Origin: Aureococcus anophagefferens | Taxonomy: Eukaryota > Sar > Pelagophyceae > Pelagomonadales > Pelagomonadaceae | DNA length: 47,495 nt | Direction: 5' to 3' | NCBI RefSeq assembly: GCF_000186865.1 | Contig: NW_008705592.1 | Location: 363,781-411,275, forward strand | Shown here: positions 19,461 through 31,000 of the stretch, piece by piece | Layout: each line of letters opens with the position of its first letter | Numbering within the stretch: position 1 is the stretch's first letter | The notes under the pieces: model-generated | What the model was told of the DNA's origin: nothing | The model's input: the letters and a program-made list of their open reading frames with translations, nothing else | Databases searched by the model: none | Program-made: the position numbers and the translations under genes

Positions 19461-19802
19461 CGTTGGCGACGGCGCGACGCGCTCCGTGCGGCAGCGCTTC
19501 GCAGGACGCGCGCCGCGCCGCAGCGCTCGCAGGACGCCGCGCACCGACGGCGTCGCCGCTGATGCTGCGATCTGATGCTGCGACACTTTCTCGCAGTTCA
19601 AGATGCCGTGCAACATCACCGAACTTGGGCGCATCGCGGCCACTTTCGCGGCCACACCGGCCGGAAGGAGGCTCGCAAGATATTTTCCGGAGACGGCACC
19701 GCCGGGGCTCTCACGGGCGCGCCGCCGCGCGCGCCGGCGGCCGGGCGTCCGCGTCCCCCCAGTCGCGCGGGAGACCGTTCCGCGCGACAAAAAAACTATG
19801 TG
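19461..19802. other. Spacer of 342 bp, no supported gene
   Basis: Upstream of the carrier gene it contains repeated GCAGCGCT/GCAGGACGC words (19490-19545) and a lower-GC part (19560-19690) with AAGATATTTTCC. The reading frame of the carrier stays open here but lacks conserved sequence. Nothing else seen. Confidence 0.4.
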
Positions 19803-20454
19803 TTACTCCTCCTTGGGCTCCGCGACGACGAGCCCGCCGCCCTCGATGTCGACGACGGCGCTCTCGATGTCGTCGACGGCGCTCGCGACGCAGGCCGCGA
19901 CCGCGAGCCGGCGCCGTCGGCAGCGCCGCGCGAGGCAGAGGCCCGTGGCGGCGACGAAGAGCGCGGCGCCGCCCGCGGCCGCGGCGCCGGGCCCCGCCGC
20001 GGGGGGCGACCGGTCGAGGGGCACGGGCCGCCGCCGCCGGGGCCGCGCGCGCGGCGGCGCCGCGGAGCCGTCGTCCGCGGCCGGCATCGCCGCAACGACG
20101 GCCGCGAGGTCGTCCGGCGCGTCGAAGACGGCGCCCGCGGCGGCGACCGTCGCGACGCCCCGGCTCGGGTCGTCGTCCCGCAGGTGCGGCGGGATCGTCC
20201 CGGAGAGCGCCGCGCCGGACGCGACCGCGGCCGCACGCGCCTCGGCCGCCGCGTCGTCGGCGGCCGCGCGCGTGTCCTCGCGCCGGTGCCAGCCGACGTG
20301 CTGCGACCACTCGGCGCGCTCGCCCCTGGTGCGGTTCGAGTCCTGCGCGCACGTGGGGGAGGCTTGCACCGCGCGCGCGGGCGGCGCGGGCGCGCACCTC
20401 GCGGAGCACCTCGGCGAGCAAGGCGGCGCCGTCGTCCGCCGGCGCGGCGTCCAT
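19803..20454 (-). CDS. Unknown protein with one C-terminal membrane segment
   Basis: Proposed exons 20454-20398 and 20342-19803 give 198 aa. MDAAPADDGAALLAEVLRE is joined to DSNRTRGERAEWSQHVGWHRR by a 55-bp GT-AG intron. The middle is Ala/Asp-rich helix (DDLAAVVAAMPAADD). A basic stretch (PRARPRRRRPVPLDR) precedes one hydrophobic span (GAAAAGGAALFVAATGLCLARR), then a basic stop-transfer and an about 40-residue tail ending VVAEPKEE. No family is recognised. The alternative, an unspliced start at 20462 (MDAWTPRRRTT), gives a less natural N-terminus. Confidence 0.5.
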
Positions 20455-20493
20455 GCGTCCACCTCGCCGCGCTGCGACTAGTAGCAGTCTCTG

Positions 20494-20523
20494 CTGCGGC
20501 AGCTCTGGCAGAGGCTGCCGCAG
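20494..20523. repeat. Inverted repeat (hairpin) in an intergenic spacer
   Basis: CTGCGGCAG at 20494-20502 and CTGCCGCAG at 20515-20523 form a perfect 9-bp stem with a 12-base loop. It lies about 40 bp upstream of the minus-strand ATG at 20454 and 217 bp before the plus-strand ATG at 20740, so in a divergent 5' flank. Confidence 0.7.
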
Positions 20524-20739
20524 CTCGGCGCCGCGGCAGGCGCTCGAGCTCAGTCGGGCAAGAATGGTTCAAGTTGACCTCACAGCGCGGGGCAGCCCTC
20601 ATCATTCCGCCGACGCGACGCGCGCGCCCACCCCGGGCGTCGCGACCGTGGGCGGACAAGGCGCTGCTGGAGAAGCCCGGGTCCTTCGCCGAGGAGCCCG
20701 AGTCGTTCCGGGCCAAGGGCCTCGAGCCACATCGGAGCC

Positions 20740-21201
20740 ATGCGCGCGCTCCGGATCGTCGCGCTCCTCGCGGGCCTCGCCGTCGCGTCGGCGGCCAACA
20801 GCGACATCTGCGAGGACGACGCCGAGTACGACGGCAGCGCCGAGTTCACGCCCGGCGGCGCCACGTGCGGCGGCTCCGACACGTCGGGCTGCGTCTCGAG
20901 GAGCGACGGCCTCTACTGGTCCTGCGACTACATGCTCACGACGTTGACGGGCTACATGAACGTGCACCTCACCGACGGGTCGACGCGGCTCTTCGTCGGC
21001 GACGCGTGTTCGACGGGCCACACGACGACGATCGACGGCGCGACGACGACGACGGAACTCGCGTACTCGCGGGACATCGCCGACTACTGCTGCGGCGACG
21101 CGGGGGGGGCGTGCGACGACGACGTCGCGAGCGGCGCGAGGGCCGCGGCCGCCGCGTCGGGCCTCGCCGCGGGCCTCGTCGCGGCCGTCTTCGTCTCGTG
21201 A
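20740..21201 (+). CDS. Secreted Cys-rich, Ser/Thr-rich protein, possibly GPI-anchored
   Basis: 153 aa, ATG 20740. The signal peptide MRALRIVALLAGLAVASAANS has a clear A-S-A cleavage site. The mature part holds eight cysteines (ICEDD, ATCGG, SGCVS, WSCDY, DACS, YCCGD, GACDD), with strands such as YMLTTLTGYMNVHLTDGSTRLFVG. The C-terminus is a small-residue hydrophobic tail (AAAAASGLAAGLVAAVFVS) preceded by an S/G/A triplet, consistent with a GPI attachment signal. No family is recognised; it is likely a cell-surface protein. Confidence 0.75.
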   Translation: MRALRIVALLAGLAVASAANSDICEDDAEYDGSAEFTPGGATCGGSDTSGCVSRSDGLYWSCDYMLTTLTGYMNVHLTDGSTRLFVGDACSTGHTTTIDGATTTTELAYSRDIADYCCGDAGGACDDDVASGARAAAAASGLAAGLVAAVFVS

Positions 21202-21454
21202 GGAGGCGCAGCGGGGGCGCGGGACGTGACCCCCCGCTCGGGCGGACGCGCGCGGGAGACGCTAATAGAACATGTGCCATGGGGTGCGGAACTGGTCTCG
21301 CTGGCCCAGACCTTCCACAGCGCCTCCCGCCGGCAGGCTTGGCCGACGTAGATGACGCCTGTGCAGGGCTCGGTTTGCTTCAAGAAGGCTTCAAGGCAGC
21401 GGTATCTTATGAACAAACTTGTGAGATTCACGAGTTGTTTCTGGCCGGTTGGCT
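21202..21454. other. Spacer of 253 bp
   Basis: 3' flank of the secreted protein and 5' flank of the WD40-like gene; 21270-21440 is AT-richer. No gene seen. Confidence 0.3.
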
Positions 21455-22878
21455 ATGATGCGCCAGCGCAGCTACCTCGCGCTGGCCCTCGCGGCCTCCG
21501 CGGCCTCCGCCTTCGTGGCGCCGCGCGCCGCCGCGACCCGCTCTAGCCTGCGGTCGTCGCCGGACGTCGAGCCCGAGCCCGACGTGTCGTCGTTCTACGC
21601 CGCCCTGCGGTCCCGGTCCGAGGAGCTCGAGGACGCGTCGGCGACCATCCGGAGCCGCTGGACGTCCGGCGCCTGCGTGTCCCGCGTCGCCGTCGCCGCG
21701 GGCGACTGGGTGCGGCGCATGGCCTACGACGACGGCGTCGCGGCCTTCGGCACGGCGTCGGGCGGCGTCGGCGTCGCGCGCGTGTCGCGCGCCGTCGCGG
21801 ACGCGCCGGCGACGGTGCCCGCGCACCCGCGGGCCGTCGAGGGTCAGGACCTGCGGCCGCTCCACGGCGACCACGACGGCGGCGGCGTGACGGCGCTCGC
21901 GCTCCGGGGGGACGTGTGCGCGTCCGGCGGCCGCGACGGCGCGGTCCGGGCCTTCGCCGTCGCGCGCGGCGCCGAGCCGCGCCTCGACGGGGCGCCGGCG
22001 ACGCTCGAGCTCGCTAAAGACATCGTCGTCTCCGGCGTCGCCATCGGCGAGAGCGGCCGCGCGATCTACGCCGCGGGCCTCGACGGCAGCGTCAAGGCCT
22101 GGAATCGCGGCGACGACGGCGCGTGGTCCGAGGCCTGGAGCAAGAGCGCGCCGTCGCCCCTGCTCTGCGTCGCCCTCGACGAGCGGCGCGGCGCGCTCCT
22201 CGTGGGCAGCGCCTCCGGCGCCGCGCACGCCTACTCGCTCGCCGACGGGTCGCGGCTCGAGACGTGGCAGGCGCATCGCTGTGTGGAATTCAAATCTTCA
22301 ACCCGACTTCAATGTGAGCTTATTCGAATGTTTTGACACGAGCACATCCGCTGTGTTTCGAGAACTCAATGAGAGCAATCGATTCGTCCAAAAATCAGCC
22401 GAATCGACTTCGATTTGATCGAGCTAGAGAATTCTCAAGTTTGGACCCAAACCAGCGGTTGAATTCCACGCAGGCGCACCGCCGGAGCGGCTGCCGGTCG
22501 CTCGTCGTGCTCGGCGCGACGGTCTACGCGGGCGCCAACGACGGCGCCATCTCCGCGGCGCCCCTCGAGGACGACGTCTTCAAGCTCCGGCCGCCGCCGC
22601 GCGACGGCTCGAGCCCGAAGCTGCTGCCGCCGCACGGCGACGCCGTCGTCGCGCTCGCGGCGACGCCCCGGGGCCTGCTCTGCTCCGCGGCGCGCGACGG
22701 GTCGCTGCGGGTCTGGTCCGTCGACGGCGCCCAGCCCAAGGCCCTCTACGGCTTCGGCGGCTACAAGGTCTGGATCGGCTCCCTCGCCGCGGACGACGCG
22801 ACGCTGATCTCCGACGGCAGCGACAACGCGATCATCTGCCACAAGTTCGACGAGGCGCGGCCCGCGCCCGAGGCCTAG
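21455..22878 (+). CDS. Plastid-targeted WD40-like beta-propeller protein
   Basis: Exons 21455-22270 and 22474-22878 give 406 aa. Start ATG 21455 (a second ATG follows at once). The N-terminus MMRQRSYLALALAASAASAFVAP is a textbook stramenopile plastid presequence: a signal peptide ending ASAFVAP. Propeller blades are visible as repeats of the type GVTALALRGDVCASGGRDGAVRAF, GVAIGESGRAIYAAGLDGSVKAWN, LLCVALDERRGALLVGSASGAAHAY, SLVVLGATVYAGANDGAISA, VVALAATPRGLLCSAARDGSLRVWS and WIGSLAADDATLISDGSDNAIICHKF. It is probably a scaffold in the plastid; no partner can be named. An introner lies between two blades. Confidence 0.8.
22271..22473 (+). mobile_element. Introner 5 (family A) in the WD40-like gene
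   Basis: 203-bp intron. TSD copies GCGCATCG (22271-22278) and GCGCACCG (22474-22481), one mismatch. Element starts CTGTGTGGAATTCAA and ends TTGAATTCCACGCAG. Core CGTCCAAAAATCAGCCGAA is sense to the gene. GC donor, phase 0: ETWQ|AHRRSGCRS. The central TIR base has changed on both sides (GAAATC to GAATTC), keeping the repeat paired. Confidence 0.92.
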
Positions 22879-22915
22879 GGCGGTCCGCGCGGTTAAAAAC
22901 AGGGCACCCCCAGGT

Positions 22916-25900
22916 CTAGCGGATGCGGAGCGTCTCCTTGCCCGCGGCGTCGCGCTGGACGCGGATCTTCGACGCGACGCGCTGCACGAATCCCAAACCC
23001 GCGTCGAGGTCCACCAACGCGAGGGACGGGAGCTTCATCGTCGCCTCGAAGGTCGCCCCGTCGTCGCCCTCGCAGGCGATGGCGATGTTGCGGTCGACCT
23101 TGGTGATCGTGATGAGGAGCGGCTTGCGCAGCGGGACCTGCTTCTTGTTGTGGAGGTCGAGCGGCTTGAGGTCGACGTCGAGCGGCGCCTGGGCAGCACA
23201 AGAGTGATTCAACGTTCGCTTCAACTTGAGTGTTCCGCGCGCGCGCGTTCCGGAAAAAAACATTCACGCTTCGAGACCGTCCCGAGAGATGATCGTCCGT
23301 CCAAAAATCAGCCGAAACGAGTGGAAAACGGCCGAGATATGAGCCTTTGAAGTTGGGAATTTCGCTCTCTTGTCCTGCCCCGAGCGGCGCGTCGCGTTCG
23401 TCGACGACGGCGACGTCGCGCCCGTCCTTGTGCATGGGCTCGCCCTTCTTCCAGGGGTCGTGGCCGTCGGCGCCGTCGTTGAGCGCCTTCTTGATGCCGC
23501 TCATCTGCGACACGAGCGACGCCTTGGCGCCGTCCGCGCTCTCGGGCCGTTTGCCGTCCGCGGACGGCGGCGCCTGCGCGAAGGGCACGAAGCCCAGCAC
23601 GAGCCGCTCGTCGTCGTCCGGGTCCAACTCCAGCGTCGCGCAGTTCACGAGATCCCCGCAGAGGCGCTCGACCTGCGCGCGGTCCAGCGGCTGCACGTCG
23701 CCGTTGACGTCGAACTGCTTGTCGTGGAGCTCCGACAGGTGCTTCATCTGCCGCTCCTGCGCGAGCATCATGAAGATCTCCTGCGAGTCGAGCAAAAAGT
23801 CCTCCCAGAGAATCAGCCCGTCCTCGTCGCAGGGCGCGTGCGTCAGCACCGCGGAGATCTCGCCCCGGCTCAAATCCAACACCGTGATGGACCGGATGAC
23901 CGCGTTGAAGTCGTCCGGCGTGATCGTGCCCGTGTCGCCGGCGTCGAAGCGGCGGAAGGCCGCCGTGAGCAGCTCCTCGAGGTCGTCGGCGCGGGCGCCC
24001 TTGAGCAGCGAGATGGACTGGGTCTTCACGGAGTTCGCGAGCGAGGACCGCCGCTTGAGCTTCGCGACGTCGAAGAAGTCCGCGATCATCGTCGACGCCT
24101 CGGCGGCGAAGCGCAATAAATCGATCATCTTCTCCGCGTCGTGGTCGCCGGCGGCGTCGTCGCCCGCGGGCTTGGCGCGCTTCGGCGACTCGCCGGAGCC
24201 GCCGGACGCGGACGACCGCGCGGGCGACCCCGGGCTCGCGGGCCGCGGCGGCGGCAGGCGCTCCGCGACGGCCTCGGGCGAGATCGTGCACTGGTCCTGG
24301 AGCGACATGACGGCCAGCAACTGCTGGCGGTTGAGGTGGAGGTGCTTGGCCGCGTAGAGCGCGCGGTAGACGTCGCGCGCGGGTAAAGCGCCGGGGTACG
24401 AGTCCTCGTCGAACTCGCCCGCGTCGCGGCGCCAGACCTTCTCCTGCTCGCCCAGGATCTGGCGCACGTGGAGCTCGAGCGACGACGCCGGCAGCTGCTC
24501 CAGGATCGCGCGTTTGGAGGTGGCGAGGTGGCACTCGAAGACGACGTCCTTGAAGCGCGTCGTCGGCGTGAGGTCGTCCAAATCGCTCGGCCGCATGCGC
24601 GCGGCGATGACATTAATCATCTTCGTGCCCAGGTTCGCCCGCGGCACGGCGAGGCAGCGGAGGAAGGCGCCGCGGCCGAGCCTCGGGTAGCTCGACATCG
24701 ACTTGCGCTCGCCGCCGATCTCGACGACGGAGCCGACGCCCGCGCCGCCGGCGATGGACGCCTCGAGCTTGGCGGCCTCCCTGAAGGCGTGCTCGACGAC
24801 GTGGATCGACTCCTCGAGCCCCTGGCGCTTGAGGTGCTGGTCCTCGAACGCGAGGTTCTTCGCCTTCGCCTCCCGCTCCTCCCAGTCGATGTTCGCCTGC
24901 TGCTTCGTCTGGTACGTCTGGAGGAAGCGGAGCATGACGGGCACGAACTCGGCGTAGGAAATCACGCCGTCCTCGTTCTCGTCGGCCTCGGCCATGAGCC
25001 GCGCCATCTGGTACTGCGTGAGCCCCAAATCCATGGCCTCGAGCATGCGGTGGAACTCCGTCGTGCCCAGGAACCCCTCCTGGTTCACGTCCGCGCGCCG
25101 GAACATCTCCATCAAGTTGATCTGCTCGCCCGCGAGCTCCGCCGTGAGCTGGGGGCTGAGCAGCCCGTCGAACGCGTGCGCGTCGACGCGGCCCGGCGCG
25201 TCGTCGTCGTCGTCGCTCGCGCCGTCTAAAGCCTCGTGCTTCGCCGCGTGGTCGATGTCCGCGTGGAGCTTGGACAGGTGGCGCTCCTTCATGAGGTGGA
25301 CGAGGTGCTTGAACGTGAAGGCCATGAACTCCTTGCGGTCCACGAGGCCGGAGTTGTCCGCGTCCGCGACCACTAAAAGCGCGTCGATCTGGCCCCGGTC
25401 GATGCCCAGGTCCAAAGATTCGAGGCACATGGCGAACTCCTGGGGGTCGAGCTGGCCGCTCTCGTCCAAATCGTAGGCGTCGAAGAGCTGGTTGAGCTCC
25501 TTCGCGAGCTCGCCCTCGGACTTGCCGCCCATGACCTGTGTGGAAATCAAATCTTCAACTCGACTTCAATGTGCGCGTAATCGAACAATTTGGACCAGAC
25601 TCTTTCGCTGTGCTTCGAGAAGCCGGCGAGAGCAATCGATCTGTCCAAAAGTCAGCCGAATCGACTTCGATTTGATTGAGATAGAGAGTTTGAAGTTTGG
25701 TGGGGGCCCCCCAAACCAGTGGTTGATTTCCACACTGCCCATGACCTTCTCCTGGGACAGGAGGCCCTTGGACAGGATGTCGATCTTCGTCTCCATCACG
25801 GAAGGGTCGAGCATGCGCTCGATGGTCTTGGACGCGACGGGCACGAACTTCCAGTAGTCGACCATGCTGTCCGTCATCCGCGCGTCCGACATCACCGACG

Positions 25901-27752
25901 TGATCTGGAGCTTCGACAGGCCGAGCTTGGGCGACCCCAGGACCGTGAGCAGCTGCTTCGCCGTGATCGTGCCGACGTAGGCGGGCTCCTCGCCGTCCTC
26001 GAGGTTCACGTGGCCGCTGTTCGCGGCGTCCAAATCCATCTTGATCTGCTCCTGCTCGCGGCAGAGGTCGAGGAGCAGCTTCGCCGTGTCCGTCGCCTTG
26101 GCCTCGACGATCGCGTTGCGGATGCTGTTGTACTTGACCTTGTAGAGCACGTCCTTGAACTTGGCGTAGACGATCTTCGAGAAGGCGTCGACGGGCATCG
26201 TCGCCATGATCATGTTCTGCTCGCTCCGCGTCAGGTTCAGCGCCGACTCCTTGAGCCGCCGGCGGAACTCGGGCCGCGTGAGGCAGCCCGTGGACCGGCT
26301 GTCGGCCAGGAGGAACAGGGCCTCGGCGGCCTCGACGGACTGCTCGATCTCCGGGCCGTACAGCTTCTCGAGCGCCTCGTCGTCGACGGCCTTGTCCTCC
26401 GCGTCCAACGTCCTTTTGGCGTAGCGCCGCGCCTTGAACGACTGGATGAGGTCGATGGCCACGGGCATGAACTCGTTGTAGTTGATCTCCTGGTCGTCGT
26501 TCTCGTCGGCCTCCGACATGAGCAGCTGGAGCTCGCTGTGGTTGAGCCCGAGGTCCGCGTCCTCCATCAGCTGGTAGAACTCGTCGTAGGACAGGCTCCC
26601 GTTGCCGTTGTCGTCGCTCTCCTGGAACATCTTGAGCAGCAGCTCCTGGAGGTCGAAGGCGTCGTCCCAGTCCGTCTTGGCGATGTACTCCGAGCCGCCG
26701 TACTCCAACGTCGCCTCGGAGATGGTGATGGCGCGTTCGGCGATGACGTCGCGCGCCTCGTCGAGGCACGAGATCGTGAGCTGCGTGAGGATGTTGAAGG
26801 GCTCGCAGGCCTTGGCCTCGACGTCGCACTGGACGACGCCGATGCCCTTGACGACGAAGCTCTTGTAGGCCGCGCACATGACCTGGGGCGCCGTCGACGC
26901 CGCGGCCTCGCCCTCCTCGGCGGGCGACGCGCCCGCGGCGGGCGCGGGCGCGGGCCCCGGCGCGGCGTCGGCCTCGTCGGGCGCGCTCGACTCCTCCTTC
27001 TTCGCCGCCTCCTTCTTCTTCTTGCGCTTCTTCGGCGGCGGCTTGGCCTCCTCGCCGGCCACGGGCACGGGCACCGCGGGCTCGAGCGGCGGCAGCGTCG
27101 CGCCGCGCGCGCCCGCCGCGGGCTCCGGCGGCGGCGCCGCGGCGTCGGCCGACGCGCCCATGTCCAAACTCTCCATGGAGTTGGCCAGGCGCGACGCCCG
27201 CCCCCGCGGGGCCTTCATGAGGTGGCCCGCGGTGTGGTCCGTGTGCCGGAGCCAGATCACCTTCTCCTCGCGGCGCCGGCTCCGCGCGAAGGACTTGGCG
27301 CTGTAGTTGGGCTTGAGCATCTGGAGCCGCTTCAGGATCTGCACGTTCTCCCGCGAGATCTGGTCCGCGGCGCGGGCGCGGTGCGCCCGCTTGAGGCGAT
27401 TCAGCGGCGGGCCGGACGGCCGCGCGCGCTCCTGGCGCTCGAGGCGCCGCCGCACGGCCTCGTCGTGGATCGTGTTGAGCTTGGCTAGAAGCTGCTGGTT
27501 CTCCTTCATCGTGCGCCGCCCCTCGAACTGGGCCTTGTAGTTCTTGGAGATCTTGCTGTCCAAAAACTCGTACTGCCGCGGCGGCACGCCGAAGGACGTC
27601 GTCGACGCGCTCCGCTCCATCTTGCCCCGGTGGAGGCTGTAGGCGCGCTCCACGGTCTTCTGGTTGCAGAGGTGGTTCCCCCGCGGCGGCTCCTGGTTGT
27701 GCTGCGGCGTGCTGCTCGGCGTCGCGCCGCTCATCATCGAGCCGCCGGCCAT
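22916..27752 (-). CDS. Large CFAP97-like, multi-EF-hand calcium-binding protein
   Basis: Exons 27752-25746, 25535-23391 and 23188-22916 give 1474 aa. The ATG at 27752 is the first in frame; the frame is open to about 27848, so an upstream exon is possible. The N-terminal part (KNYKAQFEGRRTMKENQQLLAKL... ENVQILKRLQMLKPNYS) resembles the CFAP97/Hemingway domain. After a low-complexity Pro/Ala/Lys linker come many EF-hands: ESDDNGNGSLSYDEF, DENDDQEINYNEF, YDLDESGQLDPQEF, DADNSGLVDRKEF, DVNQEGFLGTTEF, DENEDGVISYAEF, DAGDTGTITPDDF. They are arranged in at least two related blocks, suggesting internal duplication. A small beta domain (LLITITKVDRNIAIACEGDD) closes the protein. Likely a calcium sensor of the axoneme or cytoskeleton. 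Two introners. Confidence 0.8.
23189..23390 (-). mobile_element. Introner 6 (family B) in the EF-hand gene
   Basis: 202-bp intron from 23390 to 23189. Sense TSD GCGCCGCT at 23390-23383 and 23188-23181, identical. The element ends TGCTGCCCAG; the 5' side reads CGGGGCAGGACAAG. GC donor, phase 0: VDERD|APLDVDLKPLD. Very similar to introner 3 (shared GGGCAGCACAAGAGTGATTC and CCTTTGAAGTTGGGAATTTC), so these two are recent relatives. Antisense to the gene. Confidence 0.93.
25536..25745 (-). mobile_element. Introner 7 (family A) in the EF-hand gene
   Basis: 210-bp intron from 25745 to 25536. Sense TSD GTCATGGG at 25745-25738 and 25535-25528, identical. The inverted ends share GTGTGGAAATCAA (13 bp perfect). 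GT donor from the TSD, acceptor CACACAG, phase 0: LSQEK|VMGGKSEGEL. Antisense to the gene. Contains a strong subterminal hairpin, GTTTGG (25695-25700) with CCAAAC (25711-25716). Confidence 0.94.
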
Positions 27753-28079
27753 GATGCCCCCGGTCGTCGCCGGCCGTCGGCTCGGCGTGAAGTAGACGAA
27801 GCCACCGATGCTGAAAGCGCGGGGGGTCCACTCGTCGCCGCCGGGCACCGCCCGGGCGACCGGCGCCGGCGAGCGGGCTCGCAGCAGGGGCTGCCCACGA
27901 CGGCGCGCTCACAACAGCGCCTCGCGTTGATTGTCTCGGGGTTCACCTTGCCTCTCCGCCTATTCACTCGACGGCACCTTGAAGCGTCTACCGAGCGCCG
28001 CCGGGGGTCGCCGCGACCGCCCGAACTCCCGGTCGCGTCACGCCCCCAACCCCGAGCCCCCCCTTTGAAACACCCGAAA
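27753..28079. other. Spacer of 327 bp
   Basis: 5' flank of the EF-hand gene (the frame stays open to about 27848, so it may include coding sequence or a first exon) and the 3' flank of the transporter. 27925-27985 is AT-richer. No separate gene seen. Confidence 0.35.
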
Positions 28080-31000
28080 CTAGCGCGCGGCGAGCTCCGT
28101 CGCGCGGCTCCGGCCGCCGAGCGTGCGCGCCATGAGCTTGTGGAAGAGGATCGCCGCGCCCGGCGCCGCGCCGTCGAGGTGCGCGACGGCGTCGTAGGGG
28201 AGCCGCAGGAGGCGCGCGGCCGCGGCGGCCGCGAGCGTGAGGCGCCGCTCGGGCGCGGCGTGCGCCGCGGCGTCGGGCGCGTAGTAGGCGTTGACGCCGA
28301 CGACGTTGCCCCGGCCGAGCTTGCGGACGCAGCGGTCGCCGCGGAGCAGCCGGAGCCGGCCGCCCGCCACGAGGTAGAACGCGTCGTCGACGGCGTCGCC
28401 GCGGCGGTAGACGAGCTCGCCCGCCGCGTAGTCGCGCACGCCGGCAAAGGGCGCGAGCGCGGCCACGAGCGCGTCGGCGCTCGCGGGCGCGCCGAAGTCG
28501 CCGTTCGCGCCGACCCAGTCGCGGAGGAGCGCCGCGCACCGCGACGTCGCCGCGGGGCTCGACCGCGGGCTGCCCGCCGGCGCGTCGTCGCCGACCGACG
28601 ACAGGCTCGCGGACCGCGACCGCGCGCCGTCGGGCGTCGGCGACGAGGAGCTCGCGGCCCGCGGCCGGGCCCCCGGCGACCGCGGCGCCGCGGCGGCGAT
28701 GAGCGCGTCCTCGCAGAGTTCGAGCGCGTCGTCGGCCGAGTCGTGGAACGTCGCCGCGTCCAGGGCCTTGGCGAGCGCCGGCAGCCGCGGCGCGACGGCG
28801 ACGCGGAACCCGCGCGCGTCGCCGAGCGCCTCGAGCTGCCGGAACGCGGAGACGGCCGTGAAGTCGAGCGACCCGTAGCACTGCCGCAGATCCAGGACGA
28901 GGTGGCCGACGCGGTCGCCGCCGCGCAGCCGCTCGTGGACGACGGCCAGGAGCTCCGCCGCGGACCCGAAGAACAGGTACCCCCGGAGCGTGAGGAAGAA
29001 GATCTCGTTCCCCCGCGCGTCGAGGCACGCGGCCTCGCGCGGCTTCCGCTCGATCGTCGACCGCACGTCGGCGCCGGACGCCGCCGCCGCGACGACGGAC
29101 GTCTGCGACAGCCGCAGCGCCGTGCCCGCGAGGCAGAGCACGACGCCGACGGCGACGGCCTCGAGGAGCGACGTCGCCGCGGCCGTGACGACGACCGCGA
29201 GCACCGTGCACAGGTCCTCGCCGCCGACGAGGTCGCGGCGCCGCAGGGGCGCCAACAGATAGGTCTCGACGTAGTCCCAGCCCAAATCCAGCAGCAGCGC
29301 GCCGTAGACGAAGCGCGGCACGTACTTGAGCACGCCGAACCCTAAAAGCCACGCGGCGAGGCAGCACGCGGGGAGCAGCGACCCGACGCCGCGCTTCGAC
29401 GCGCCCAGGTGCTGCGCGAGCTTGAGCGCCGAGAAGGAGTAGGCCGTGCCCTGCGCGCCCAGGAGGCTCGCGGCGACGTTCGCCGCGCCGATCATGGCCA
29501 TCTCGCCGTCGACGTCGACGTCCTCGTCCGGAAACAGCGACGGGAACGCGCCCGTCTTGATGCCGATCTTGATGGCGCCGATGAGCACCGCGGCGCCGAC
29601 GACGCCGCGGCACTTGAAGACGACGTCCCAGCGCGCCGCGCGGAGGAACGCGCCGTAGCCCGCGGCCGCGCGGCGCAGCAGCGCCGCCGCCGCGCACGCG
29701 GGGTCGCCGCCGCCGGCGAGCGCGCAGTCCGCGAGCGTGCGGATGAAGGGCACGGCCTTGACCTCCTCGACGGCCGGCGCGTCGTCGTCGTCGCGCGGCG
29801 CGTGCTTCGGGCCGCCGAGCGACTCGATGTCGAAGAGTGGCGACCAACCCCGGGCCTTGTCGAGCATGGAGTTGTCCCAGTCGAAGCGCGCGCCGACGAA
29901 GGCCGCCTCCTCCTTCGACGCGCCGCGGTACCAGAGGCCGGCTTCTAAAAGCAGCGTGCCGACGAGGACGACGAGCACGGGCGGCGCCCACGTCGGCGCG
30001 CGCGGGAAGAGCCGCCGGCCCGCGCGCGCGCCCGCGGCGAGCCCCGTCGCCAGCGCGAGCCACGCCGCGCCCAGCGGGAACGACACGCGGAAGCCCCCGA
30101 AGGCCGCGACGTGCGCGCCGCTCTTGAGCAGCGAGACGCCGATGGACGCGAGCATGCCCGACGTCACCTGTGTGCAAATCAACCGGTGAGCTGGGACGTC
30201 GGGGCCAAACTTTGAAATTCTCTAGCTCGGTCAAATCGAAGTCGATTCGGCTGATTTTTAGACGGATCGATTGCTCTCGTCGAGTTCTCGAAGCACTGCA
30301 GAAGAACTTGCGTCAAAACGGTCGCGTACGCTCCAATTGAAGTCGGGTTGAAGATTTGATTTGCACACGGGACGTCACGGGGTACGGCAGGAAGTTCAGC
30401 GCCTTCGTCAGCCGCAGGCGCCCGAGCGCGAGCAGCACGACCCCGCAGAGCGCGAAGATGAGGCTCGACGCCGCGACGAACGTCGCGACGAACGCGCGGC
30501 GCTCGCCCGCGGTCACGCGGAGGTACGACGACCGGCCGTCGGCGCCGAAGGACCACGGCCGGCCGTACGTGCCGTTGAAGCCGACGATCTCGTTCCAGCA
30601 CAGCTCCGCGAGCTGCGCCAGGAGCGGCGCGAAGCTCACGTCGACGGACGCGACGCACCAGGGCACGCGGCTCCGCTGCGCGAAGTAGAGCCCCGTCGCG
30701 GCCGTGCCGAGCAAGGCGCCGTCGACGCCCACGTAGACGAGCCGCGGGTCGAGCTTGCCGAAGACGGACTGGGCCGTGGAGACGTAGATGACGCAGGTGA
30801 CGAGGAAGGCGACGCAGGACGCGAGGCCGTCGACGCGCGGCTGCGCGGAGCACGCCCACGCGGCACCGGCCCGGAGGCCCGCGAACGGGCGCCGCGCGCG
30901 CGGCGCCCCGCGCGGCGGCGCCGCCGCCTCGGGCGACGCCTCGACGTCGTAGGCGAGCCGCCGGCCCTCGCGCGCCTCGCCGTCCGCGCGCGCGCCCGTC

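Noticed and set aside
20320..20350. tRNA-like T-loop GGTTCGAGTCC
   Set aside because: The arms do not pair and no acceptor or anticodon stem can be drawn; it lies within a coding frame/intron edge.
22333..22878. Independent small gene at the 3' half of the WD40-like gene
   Set aside because: Its first about 45 codons are introner 5 sequence; the rest continues the propeller in frame after splicing.
27753..27848. Start of the EF-hand gene at 27848
   Set aside because: The codon is GTG; the first ATG in frame is at 27752. An upstream exon remains possible.
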